This document shows positions 16,046 to 24,550 of a DNA stretch of 64,000 nucleotides, in pieces. Source of the stretch: Lachnospiraceae bacterium (lineage in GTDB: Bacteria; Bacillota; Clostridia; Lachnospirales; Lachnospiraceae); contig CAJTDK010000001.1 in NCBI GenBank assembly GCA_910575105.1, positions 186,001-250,000 on the forward strand, in the 5' to 3' direction. The position numbers and the translations under genes are program-made. The number at the start of each line of letters is the position of its first letter. The first letter of the stretch is position 1. Below the pieces are notes generated by a model that was not told where the DNA came from, searched no databases, and saw only the letters and a program-made list of their open reading frames with translations.

Positions 16046-18508
16046 TTACTCAAATCCTCTGATCCTTTCTGCCAGAGACTCTTTCTGATCCATATAGCGG
16101 TAAGTCAAAAGCGGGATAAGGATACAGGCCAGGCAGACCAGCACCATGGCAGCGGCAAGATAAGCCAGAGGGATCCGAAAAGGCGCCCCCATGCTGTTCA
16201 TGGACTGGAAAAGGGAGTACGTGACCAGCATTCCGGCGGTGAAGGTGACCGCCATAGAGCCGCCCGCATACAACATCCCTTCCCGAACAAGGAGCTCTCT
16301 GACCTGCCTTCTGCTCATGCCGAGACTTTCCATAACTGCCAACGAACGCCTTCTGTTCTGGATTCCGGCAGAGACGGTATTGATATAATTCAGGATACCG
16401 ACCAGCAGCAAAAGAATTGCTATGCAGCTCCCTACTTCCATCCTGCCGCTCTGGGCTGCTCTGATCTCCTGCATGTTATCGTACTTCGATTCGCAGTAGA
16501 AATCGCTGGCATTCTCATCTGTATTGATGAGCGTCCTGACTGCACGCTCTGTCTCCTCATCATACTCCTTATCATACATCACATTCAGGCTCAGGATGTC
16601 CGTTTCCTCGCAGGCCGAAGCCAGGTATTCCCCGCTCATGATGATGCCGGGGCCACCCGAAAATCCATAATAGCCTTCATATACCATCCCCGCTACCCCT
16701 GTCTCCTGGTATTTTTCTGTCCCTTCTTCCCGGAACCGGACCGTCATCTGACCAAGCTCTTCTTCGGAAAACTCCACCCCGGAGTGATAGACCAGACATT
16801 TCTTCCCGCTCAGGAAATCCTCCTTATCCACCGGTTCATCAAGACTCTGGTTAAGATAATCAAACTCTGCCTCATCAATGCCGCAAATCCACGCCCGGTA
16901 ATCCTGCCTGCTGCTTTCTATTGCACTATTTCCTGATTGCAATGCATTATACCGCTCAAGCCATACGCTGAGGAATTCATTTTCACGGGGAATCTCAGCC
17001 TGTACTCCTGAGAGGATATGGATTTTCCTGATTCCCTCTATCTGGCATAGCTCCTCTACAAATGTGTCGCCGATAATGGGACGGAATGCCTCCGTATCCT
17101 CCAGGCCTGCCGTATCGTTGCGGATGACGATGTCTGCGTCCATATGATTCGGGTACACCGTCCTCGCCCCCTGAGTGCCGATAATGGTTGTCAGACAGAG
17201 ATATACAGACAGGCTGGCCGCCAGTGACAAAAATACGACGGCGGTCTTCTTTTTATCCTTGCGAAGCTGACCGGCTGCCATCCTCTGACACCAGGAACCC
17301 CTGCCTGTCTTTTTCCTCTTCCTTTCCGCAGGCACATATCCCTGGTACGCCAAAGCCTCCACCGGCGTGATGCATGATGCAGCCAAGGCTGGCTTTCTAA
17401 CGCTCAGATAAAGGGTGCAGCCCACCACAAGGATGCTGACAAACAGCACTGCGGGATGGAACCGGATCTCCATATTCCCGGCTTTTATCCCGAGCAGCTT
17501 CATCACATACGGCACAAGCCCGAAGGAAACGCCCGCCCCCGCCAGAGTCCCAAAAAGGATCCCTGCAGCTCCGATCAAGATCATCTGCCCCATGACCAGT
17601 CTCCTGACCTGTCTCTTAGTCATACCTAACGCCTGCAGCAGACCGTAATACCGTACCTTACCTGCCACAGACAGATAGAAGATATTGTAGATCAGCAGAT
17701 AGGCGCTCAGACAGATGATGAACCCCAGGCCTGCAGTGCCGGCAAGCGCGTATGCCGAATTCTCTGTATCACTGTTTACATAGAATATCTGTCGGTCCGT
17801 CTTTCCGACACTCTCTTCCAGCATAGCAAGGGTTCTTTTCGTGACAAACCGCCCCTTAAGCTTCACAAAGAGTCCGGCGTTCCCAGACAGCTCATAACCC
17901 GATTCCCGGTAAAATGCCTCCGAGACGCAAAACACCTCTTTCCCTCCGAACCCTTCCCAGATCCCGCTGATGACGAATTCCTCTTCATGGCTTCCCCGAC
18001 GGTCACTGTAAGTCATAACAAAGCTGTCGCCCACATCGAGTTCTCCTTTTCCGCAGTCTGCAAGGGCTTCTCTGGTCACCATCAGCTCATTGCTCTTTTG
18101 GGGATAATGCCCGCTCTCCTTGTCTACTGCCCGGGATTTCTGCTCCTTCCAGAACACATCATCGTAATAGATCAGGCCGGTATGCACAGTGTCGTCCGCA
18201 TCCGTCTTTTCCACATATCCGGCATATGCAAACACGCCCACCGAAGAGACATGCTCATCTTTCATCAGCTTTTCCTTCTGCTCCCGGGTAAAGCCGTTGA
18301 TCAGCTGGATGTCGTAATCAGCGCCGTTGATCCGGATCGTCTGCAGCTTTAAAAGCTCCAGATACGTCAGCCCGATAGTCAGCACACAAAACAGCAGGAA
18401 TGAAGCTATCGCGGCTGCGGCCAAAAACGTCCCGTACCGCTTTCTGTCTGCGCGCATTGATCTTAAGGACAATCTTCGGATCACCTTCTGGTCGTTGTTA
18501 GCCAGCAT
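16046..18508 (-). CDS. FtsX/MacB-like ABC transporter permease, module 1
   Basis: About 820 residues; ATG 18508 is preferred over GTG 18520 because AAGGTGG precedes it. One membrane helix at about 25-45 is followed by an extracellular region of about 200 residues, a group of helices (about 255-370), a cytoplasmic link, another single helix, a second large extracellular region and a final helix group. This is two FtsX-type halves in tandem, as in BceB/VraG-like antimicrobial-peptide exporters, though longer than classic BceB (about 650). It overlaps the ATPase gene by 11 bases and is the last gene of a regulator-kinase-ATPase-permease run. The substrate is unknown; envelope-targeting peptides are the likely class. 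Confidence 0.87.
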   Translation of the reverse strand: MLANNDQKVIRRLSLRSMRADRKRYGTFLAAAAIASFLLFCVLTIGLTYLELLKLQTIRINGADYDIQLINGFTREQKEKLMKDEHVSSVGVFAYAGYVEKTDADDTVHTGLIYYDDVFWKEQKSRAVDKESGHYPQKSNELMVTREALADCGKGELDVGDSFVMTYSDRRGSHEEEFVISGIWEGFGGKEVFCVSEAFYRESGYELSGNAGLFVKLKGRFVTKRTLAMLEESVGKTDRQIFYVNSDTENSAYALAGTAGLGFIICLSAYLLIYNIFYLSVAGKVRYYGLLQALGMTKRQVRRLVMGQMILIGAAGILFGTLAGAGVSFGLVPYVMKLLGIKAGNMEIRFHPAVLFVSILVVGCTLYLSVRKPALAASCITPVEALAYQGYVPAERKRKKTGRGSWCQRMAAGQLRKDKKKTAVVFLSLAASLSVYLCLTTIIGTQGARTVYPNHMDADIVIRNDTAGLEDTEAFRPIIGDTFVEELCQIEGIRKIHILSGVQAEIPRENEFLSVWLERYNALQSGNSAIESSRQDYRAWICGIDEAEFDYLNQSLDEPVDKEDFLSGKKCLVYHSGVEFSEEELGQMTVRFREEGTEKYQETGVAGMVYEGYYGFSGGPGIIMSGEYLASACEETDILSLNVMYDKEYDEETERAVRTLINTDENASDFYCESKYDNMQEIRAAQSGRMEVGSCIAILLLLVGILNYINTVSAGIQNRRRSLAVMESLGMSRRQVRELLVREGMLYAGGSMAVTFTAGMLVTYSLFQSMNSMGAPFRIPLAYLAAAMVLVCLACILIPLLTYRYMDQKESLAERIRGFE

Positions 18509-19190
18509 AGCTGTCACCACCTTTCACTGTCCTGCCGTCCTCAATACGAACGATCCTGTCTGCTATCTGCGCGATATCCTGATCGTGGGTAATGATAACC
18601 ATTGTCTGCTGATATTTCTTTGAAAGCGTCTTTAACAGGCCCATGACCTCATGCCCCGTCGCTGTGTCGAGATTCCCCGTAGGCTCGTCGGCAAGGATGA
18701 TCGAAGGCTTCGCCGCCAGCGCCCTCGCGATTGCCGCACGCTGCTGCTCTCCGCCGGACAGCTGGGAAGGCAGCATCTCCCTCTTCGCAGATATCCGAAG
18801 TACCGCCATAATCTCATGAATAAACTCATCGTCAATGTGCCCGCCGTCCAGCTCTGTAGGGAAAATAATATTTTCATAAATATTCAGGTCCGGGATCAGG
18901 TTATAATTCTGGAAGATGAACCCGACCTTCCTGCGCCGGAATATGGCAAGCTGTTCATTATCCATATCCGCTAGGTTCACACCGTCTACGATGACACTTC
19001 CGCTGTCCGGGACATCCAGCCCGCCGATCAAATGGAGCAGCGTACTCTTCCCGCTCCCCGATTTTCCGATGATGGAGACAAATTCCCGCTCTCTGGCCTC
19101 GAAATCGACTCCGTCCAGTGCCTTGACCGCACTTTCACCCATTTGATAATATTTTTTCAGATTAGATGTCTTTATGATAATCCTGTTCAT
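18498..19190 (-). CDS. ABC transporter ATP-binding protein, module 1 (BceA/MacB-like)
   Basis: A 230-residue ATPase. Walker [10 protein letters not shown] is at residues 42-50, the Q-loop [13 protein letters not shown] follows, and LSGGEQQR (signature) and [11 protein letters not shown] (Walker B, D-loop) are intact. It belongs to the LolD/MacB/BceA group that drives FtsX-type permeases. The start follows GGAGGA. It overlaps its permease. The promoter region upstream holds TCACAAA-type repeats that probably bind the response regulator encoded upstream. Confidence 0.93.
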   Translation of the reverse strand: MNRIIIKTSNLKKYYQMGESAVKALDGVDFEAREREFVSIIGKSGSGKSTLLHLIGGLDVPDSGSVIVDGVNLADMDNEQLAIFRRRKVGFIFQNYNLIPDLNIYENIIFPTELDGGHIDDEFIHEIMAVLRISAKREMLPSQLSGGEQQRAAIARALAAKPSIILADEPTGNLDTATGHEVMGLLKTLSKKYQQTMVIITHDQDIAQIADRIVRIEDGRTVKGGDSYAG

Positions 19191-19233
19191 CCTATCAGTC
19201 CTCCTTTGTGCTTTCCAGGTTAAACCATAAAAA

Positions 19234-19267
19234 TCACAAACCGTTCACAAAACAAAAAAATCACAAA
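19234..19267 (-). promoter_or_regulatory. Probable response-regulator binding repeats before the module 1 transporter
   Basis: On the minus strand TTTGTGA occurs three times (+ strand TCACAAA at 19234, TCACAAA at 19245, TCACAAA at 19261). The 11-base spacing of the first two fits OmpR-family head-to-tail sites. Confidence 0.5.
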
Positions 19268-19279
19268 ACTGTGATTTTT
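19256..19279 (-). terminator. Terminator between the kinase and ATPase genes of module 1
   Basis: Perfect 10-bp stem AAAAATCACA/TGTGATTTTT with a 4-base loop and T run, just after the histidine kinase stop. Confidence 0.75.
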
Positions 19280-19307
19280 CTGAATACACTGCATACACTA
19301 AGCAGGA

Positions 19308-20234
19308 TCACGACCGGGGAAGATATACTCTGAAATCCGCGCCCTTTCCTGCTTCTGAGACAACCTGGATATAGCCGCCTTGCATAGTGACAATCTTTCT
19401 GGAAAGATACAGCCCCACGCCGATCCCTTCACTGTCATGAACTTCCGGTTCCCGGTAGAACCTGGTGAAGATCTCCGCCTGTCTCTCCGGTGCAATACCT
19501 TTTCCCGAATCTTTCACGCTGATCTCCGTAAATATCTCCCGCTCTCTCACGCAGATTCGGATACTGCCGCCCCATTCAGTGTACTTTACGGCATTATCCA
19601 GAAGATTGGCCAGCGCCTCTGCGGTCCATTTCTTATCGTGGCAGAGCATGAGCTTTTCATCACAGTCAACAGAAAGCGTGATATGCTTCCTGTCAGCCTT
19701 CGGGACGATATCCGCGGCGGCGGCCGCCAAAGTGTCAATGACCGGAGCGGATACCGGATGGACATTGATTACGCCCGTGTCTAAGCGGGACAGCTTCACC
19801 ATGCTCTGCATAAGGAAATCCAGCTTCCTGACCTGCCCGCTCATCTTTTCTAAAAATCCGGCTGCATTTTTTTCTGATTCTTTCTGTAAGATCTCCAGGT
19901 ACAGGGTGATATTGGCCATAGGCGTCTTCGTCTGATGGGAGATGTCGCAGATTAATTCCTTTATCTGATTCCTCTCCTGACGCATCTCTTCATTTTTCCT
20001 CCGGCTGACCTGCGACAGACGGTACAACCTGTCATTGATCTTATCCTGCAATGTATCCTTCCCTATACCGGGCGCTGGAAGCTCCCCGCCGGATAGCAGC
20101 ACGCTCAGATCCCTCTCAAGCTTCTCTGTATACCCGTATATCTCCTGTTCCTTAAGCCGCAGCCTCCAAAGCAGGAACAGGCATGCGCCGGCCAAAATAA
20201 GCACAAGTAGTATTAATATGATCATGATTTCCAT
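19308..20234 (-). CDS. Sensor histidine kinase, module 1, minimal membrane anchor
   Basis: A 308-residue kinase. A single hydrophobic segment at residues 3-24 is the only membrane part; no extracellular sensor domain is present. The phosphoacceptor is probably His100 (CDISHQTKTPMAN). The ATPase domain has NLLDNAVKYTE (N box), DSGKGIAPE (G1) and GIGVGLYLSRKIV (G2). The gene overlaps the response regulator by 13 bases. Kinases of this kind (BceS-like) usually sense through the partner ABC permease rather than directly, which fits the adjacent transporter genes. Confidence 0.92.
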   Translation of the reverse strand: MEIMIILILLVLILAGACLFLLWRLRLKEQEIYGYTEKLERDLSVLLSGGELPAPGIGKDTLQDKINDRLYRLSQVSRRKNEEMRQERNQIKELICDISHQTKTPMANITLYLEILQKESEKNAAGFLEKMSGQVRKLDFLMQSMVKLSRLDTGVINVHPVSAPVIDTLAAAAADIVPKADRKHITLSVDCDEKLMLCHDKKWTAEALANLLDNAVKYTEWGGSIRICVREREIFTEISVKDSGKGIAPERQAEIFTRFYREPEVHDSEGIGVGLYLSRKIVTMQGGYIQVVSEAGKGADFRVYLPRS

Positions 20235-20890
20235 AAATAGCCCATTCCATAAATATTCGTAATATAGCTGTGGTCTGCGTCCTCAATCTTTCTGCGCAGC
20301 CTGTTCACATTGACCGCCAGCGCATGCTTATCTGAAAACTGCGCTCCCTCGTCCCACAAACGGTCGAGAAGCACAGCATAAGTCAGAAGCTGCCCCTGAT
20401 GCCCGGCAAATATCTTCAGCAGCCTGAATTCCGTAGGCGTAACGCTGCATTCCTTCCCCGCAGCGCTCACCGCCCCGGAAGCAAAGTCGATGCGCAGAAA
20501 GCCGTCGTCAAAGATCTTATGCTCCCGTCCTTCTTTTCTGGACAATATTACCTCTATTTTTTTGAGAAGTATCTTCATGGAAAATGGTTTCGTCACATAA
20601 TCCTGCGCGCCAAGCTCATACCCCTTAAGCATATCCTCCTCCAGATCTCTCGCGGAGAGGAATAAGACCGGGATCTTCTGATGCTCATTGATCCACCGGC
20701 AGAAGAAAAACCCGTCGCCGTCCGGCAGGTTCACATCCAGAACAGCCAGATCCGCCGCCGTCCTTTCCATGACTCTCTTCGCTTCCCCCACAGAACGGGC
20801 TGATGCCACCGTGTAGCCTTCCCTTTGCAGCGCGTAGGAAATCCCGTCATTCAATTCTATATCATCTTCTAAGACCATGATCGTTTCCAT
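20222..20890 (-). CDS. OmpR family response regulator, module 1
   Basis: A 222-residue regulator. The receiver domain has acidic residues at 9-10, the phosphoacceptor Asp52 (VLDVNLPDGDG) and Lys102 (YVTKPFS). The C-terminal winged helix contains TPTEFRLLKIF and a terminal NIYGMGYLW hairpin. It is the first gene of a four-gene module and is likely to activate the ABC genes through the TTTGTGA repeats near 19234-19267 (inference). Confidence 0.93.
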   Translation of the reverse strand: METIMVLEDDIELNDGISYALQREGYTVASARSVGEAKRVMERTAADLAVLDVNLPDGDGFFFCRWINEHQKIPVLFLSARDLEEDMLKGYELGAQDYVTKPFSMKILLKKIEVILSRKEGREHKIFDDGFLRIDFASGAVSAAGKECSVTPTEFRLLKIFAGHQGQLLTYAVLLDRLWDEGAQFSDKHALAVNVNRLRRKIEDADHSYITNIYGMGYLWKS

Positions 20891-20987
20891 AAATAACTCC
20901 TGCGTTACTATTTCTTTATCATCTGCTGTTTTTTATATAGTATTTCATAACAATTGGCCTGTCAATCCTGAGGGAAATACTTTCTGA

Positions 20988-21431
20988 AATGAAGAATCTG
21001 AAGCGCAGAACCGCACCGACTTTAAAAATAAAGCGGCAGAATTTATCAGTAACGAGCTTCTAAAAACCGCAGATGTCAAAAACTGGGAAGTAATCTTTAA
21101 GGCAATCACCGGCAGCGCCCCAAAATATACTGAACTGTTTGCCGTAAACAGCGATATCTATCAGTTTATTGCGTCCTGCAGCCGGAAGTTTTCCGCTATA
21201 TCTACGGTTCTGGAGGTCAAGGCAGCCAGCCTGACCAGATATATAAAGGCTCTGACTGATCTTGACATCTTAGAGCGTGAGATTCTGGTGACCGAAGAGG
21301 GCTTATCCGCGGGCATACTGCCTTCGTCTATGAAGATATCTGCCGGAATCATTTCCGCTAAAGCAGCACTCCCCGCCGGAATCCGGAAGCTCCGGTTCTG
21401 GAAGGGAGCGTTATCTCATCTGCTCTTCTGA
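20988..21431 (+). pseudogene. Relic of an archaeal-type AAA ATPase (C-terminal winged-helix region)
   Basis: A 147-codon frame with no start codon, preceded by a TGA at 20985-20987. It reads NWEVIFKAITGSAPKYTEL, then VLEVKAASLTRYIKAL and LDILEREILVTEE. This is the pattern of the winged-helix part in DUF234-type AAA ATPases (IFKAIASG...LxxYLKxLxxLxIxERE). The whole ATPase domain is missing and the region after the EE motif is scrambled. It ends just short of the GH42 stop. No other gene lies in 20891-21434. Confidence 0.45.
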
Positions 21432-21434
21432 ACC

Positions 21435-23465
21435 TTACCGCCCATGCCGGCTCAGCTTCAGTATCTTCACATCCTTCGGTTCTATCCTTATCCTTGTCCC
21501 TCCTGTTACCGACCCGTCAGACAGCAGGTCGGTGCAGTCCTCTTCAATCAGCACTTCTGCGCATGTATCACCATGATTCAGCAAAAATAAAAACCTTCCG
21601 TTCTCATTCTCACGCGCCGTTACCTCCACACCCTCAGCATGTTTAAGGAGAGGCGTAACGCCGCACTCCCCGCACAGATCCTTAAGGAACTGACGATAAA
21701 AATCAGCATCCGAACGAGTCGCCACATAGTAAGCCTTTCCCCTGCCAAATTCATTGACCGTCACCGCAGGCATCCCGGCGTAAAAATCCTTCTGGTATGC
21801 CCCAAGCGCCTTCGCGCCTTCCGGATGGACCAGATCGCACAAAAGCTTCGCCGTATAGCTGGCGCCATGATAGTCAAAGCAATTCTCCTTATCCTTAGGA
21901 AGCGCGTCGGTCTCCTCCGCCCAGATTCCCAAGATGTCTCTTAGCCGCCCCGGATATCCGCCGGTGATCACCAGATCATTCTCATCCACGATACCGCTGA
22001 AGAACGTCGTAACAAATATTCCTCCATCCTTCACAAACCGGCGCACCTTTTCGTCGTACCTGGTCTTGGTCATGTAGAGCAACGGCGCGATAAGGAGCTT
22101 ATACCTGCTAAGGTCATCTCCTGCCCCCACGATATCTACCGGGATATTCAGCGCATGAAGCGCCTGGTAATAATCCAGTATCTGCGCCCGGTAATCCAGA
22201 TCCTGCGTCGGTCCGGCCGTACAGGTAAGCGCCCACCAGTTGTCCCAGTCAAAATATATCGCAGCCTTCGCGTCCACGGACGCGCCAAGCATGATTCCTC
22301 CCAGCTTTTTCAGCTCTCTTCCAAGTGCCGCTGTCTCCTTAAACACCCGTGTCTCACCATTTCCCACATGGTCGATGACCGCACTGTGATACTTCTCGCA
22401 CGCCCCTATGCTCCTGCGCATCTGGAAGAACATCACGGAATCCGCGCCATGGGCAACCGCCTGATAGCTCCACAGCCGCATGACCCCCGGACGTTTCAGC
22501 GCACAGTAAGCGTGCCAGTTCGTAACTCCCGGCGTCTGCTCCATCAGAAGGAAAGGCTTGCCGCCGCCCACTCCCCGCATCAGGTCATGCTGCATGGCGA
22601 TCTCTGCCGGAGTGGTGTCCGCTTCCGGATAATTATCCCAGGAAACCACGTCCATGTACCTTCCCCACTTCTGATAGTCAAGCATAGGATAAAAGCCCAT
22701 CAGGTTCGTCGTCACCGGGATGTCCGGCGTTATCGCTTTGACCGCGTCATATTCCATCCGGTAGCAGTTCAGGATACTGTCCGAATTAAACCGTTTGTAA
22801 TCCAGAGTGATCCCCTGGAACATACTCCGTTCATACTCAAAATGCTCGCTCAGGGCGTTAGGCAGCACGATCTCATCCCAATCGTAAAAGGTGTGTCCCC
22901 AAAAGGACGTATTCCATACCCGGTTTAATTCCCCAATCGTCTGATATTTTTCCTTAAGCCAGTCCCGGAATGCCTGCTCACAGTTTTCACAGTAGCACTC
23001 TCCGCCGTATTCATTGGAAATGTGCCATGCCACGATATTCCCATAATCCTTATACCGCTCGGCAAGCTTCTGTGCAAGCCTTACCGAATATTTCCGGTAA
23101 GCCGGGCTGTTAGGGCAGGAATTATGACGACCGCCGAATTTGTGCTTCCGCCCTTCAAAGTCTACCCGCAGGATATCCGGATGGTGTTTTGCCATCCACG
23201 CAGGGTGGGCGCCAGTAGATGTCGCAAGGCATACCTTCAGCCCGTTCTCCCTCACCATATCCATAATCTTATCCAGTCTCGAAAAATCATACTCCTCCTC
23301 AGAAGGCTGAATCGCCGCCCAACTGAACACATTGAGCGTCACAATGTCAATTCCCGCCTCTTTAAACAGGCGCATATCCTCCTCCCATATCTCTTCCGGC
23401 CACTGCTCCGGATTGTAATCCCCGCCGTAGACAATCTTATCTACCTTATCGCTGTATCTTTTCAT
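21435..23465 (-). CDS. GH42 beta-galactosidase
   Basis: About 676 residues, close to the family norm. The start at ATG 23465 gives MKRYSDKVDKIVYGGDYNPEQW; the frame could extend to 23513 but lacks a ribosome site. The catalytic acid/base Glu lies in WHISNEYGGECYC and the nucleophile Glu in LLMEQTPGVTNW. Cysteines near CYCENCEQ form the usual zinc cluster. The trimer-like domain B and a small beta domain follow. It has no signal peptide, so it acts on imported galactosides in the cytoplasm. It stands alone between gene relics with no transporter beside it. Confidence 0.93.
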   Translation of the reverse strand: MKRYSDKVDKIVYGGDYNPEQWPEEIWEEDMRLFKEAGIDIVTLNVFSWAAIQPSEEEYDFSRLDKIMDMVRENGLKVCLATSTGAHPAWMAKHHPDILRVDFEGRKHKFGGRHNSCPNSPAYRKYSVRLAQKLAERYKDYGNIVAWHISNEYGGECYCENCEQAFRDWLKEKYQTIGELNRVWNTSFWGHTFYDWDEIVLPNALSEHFEYERSMFQGITLDYKRFNSDSILNCYRMEYDAVKAITPDIPVTTNLMGFYPMLDYQKWGRYMDVVSWDNYPEADTTPAEIAMQHDLMRGVGGGKPFLLMEQTPGVTNWHAYCALKRPGVMRLWSYQAVAHGADSVMFFQMRRSIGACEKYHSAVIDHVGNGETRVFKETAALGRELKKLGGIMLGASVDAKAAIYFDWDNWWALTCTAGPTQDLDYRAQILDYYQALHALNIPVDIVGAGDDLSRYKLLIAPLLYMTKTRYDEKVRRFVKDGGIFVTTFFSGIVDENDLVITGGYPGRLRDILGIWAEETDALPKDKENCFDYHGASYTAKLLCDLVHPEGAKALGAYQKDFYAGMPAVTVNEFGRGKAYYVATRSDADFYRQFLKDLCGECGVTPLLKHAEGVEVTARENENGRFLFLLNHGDTCAEVLIEEDCTDLLSDGSVTGGTRIRIEPKDVKILKLSRHGR

Positions 23466-23644
23466 ATATCCGTCCCTTTCTCCTGCCCTCCTTTGGCCTG
23501 TGTACGTGTCCAAATGGCAGGCGTGCGTAACTAAGATAACTATACTCTTTCAGCCATAAAGATACAACCCTAAAAAACCCCAGACCTTCTGCTTTTCACT
23601 ATATGCTTACTGTAACGATTCTCTCCTGCCCAGACAGACACTTG

Positions 23645-24067
23645 CTAAATTTTTTTCCAATACACTTTCAACATTGCCAGAGCAGTTATAAATGCCAGCA
23701 TATCCGCAACCGGGCCTGCCCACAATGCACCTTCTACCCCTAGCACCTCCGGCAGTAACACCGTTGCCGGAATCAGGTATACGATCTGCCTGGACAAAGA
23801 CAGCACCGCTGACTGCGTAGGTTTTCCGATGGCCTGGAAGAAGATGCCCGTTGCCATCGGCAGCTCGTTGATCGGACAGGCCGGAAGAAAGATGCGGAAG
23901 CATTTCACCGCAAACTCATTGTACATCTTCGACTCCGATCCGATGATGCGCACGATACTCATCGGCGCAAACTGGAAGACGGAAAACGCCAGGACTAACG
24001 CGATCGTCGATGCCGTCAGGATAATGCGGTAAGCCTGCCTCACCCTGTCCTCTGGTTCACCTTCATG
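23645..24067 (-). pseudogene. MATE efflux protein relic (C-terminal half), leftward
   Basis: The minus frame reads HEGEPEDRVRQAYRIIL and continues through four or five membrane helices (APMSIVRIIGSES, LPMATGIFFQAIGKPTQSA, GVEGALWAGPVADML) to WKKI. This is the C-terminal half of a NorM/DinF-type MATE transporter. The N-terminal half is absent, and the frame breaks just right of 24067. It lies head to head with a second MATE relic on the other strand. Confidence 0.75.
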
Positions 24068-24112
24068 GTAATGCCGATGATCGTCAGCGGAATCTCCCTT
24101 CTGTCTTAAGGG

Positions 24113-24420
24113 AGCATCTTTAACCGGGAGCCGGAGCTTGTCACCGCCGCCGCAAAGGCATTGCCGGTTTTTAGCCTGCCCTTTATTCCTACGGGTTTAA
24201 ATCTTGTGTATACCTCGCTGCTGTACTCAACCAAAAGGACAAAGCAGTCGGATATCATTGCCATATGCAGAGGAGCCGTAATAAAAGCCTTTGCCATATT
24301 CATGATTCCGGCAGTCTTGGGGATCGGTTCGGTCCGGACTGCCCCGCCGGCCGCGGAAATCATCACATTTGCTGTTGCAGTGATAATCACCAGAAAGACA
24401 AAACTGCCGTTTTCAAAAAA
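24113..24420 (+). pseudogene. MATE efflux protein relic (C-terminal half), rightward
   Basis: The + frame from 24113 reads SIFNREPELVTAAAKALPVF, then PTGLNLVYTSLLYSTKR and SDIIAICRGAVIKAFAIF. These are typical MATE features from the seventh helix onward. It is open to 24511 but resembles MATE only to about 24420. It has no N-terminal half and diverges from the leftward MATE relic, with about 45 bases between them. Confidence 0.65.
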
Positions 24421-24504
24421 GTTAGTACAGCACTGCATTAATCTTAAAGTAGCATATCATTGGCAATGGGTTCTGCAATTCTGCGTGATTAAAATCCAGA
24501 CCGA

Positions 24505-24524
24505 TTTATAAATTATTTAAAATT
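24505..24524 (+). promoter_or_regulatory. AT-rich motif, copy 1, before the poly-Asp sensor kinase
   Basis: TTTATAAATTATTTAAAATT, 26 bases upstream of the kinase start. It matches 18 of 20 bases of the motif at 27105-27124 before the BIG_2 gene, so it is probably a shared regulator site. Confidence 0.55.
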
Positions 24525-24550
24525 ATGTGTTAAAATGATAAAAACGTTAC

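Noticed and set aside
24106-24438. Minus-strand 110-codon frame
   Set aside because: The + strand of the same stretch has a clear MATE signature; the minus frame has none.
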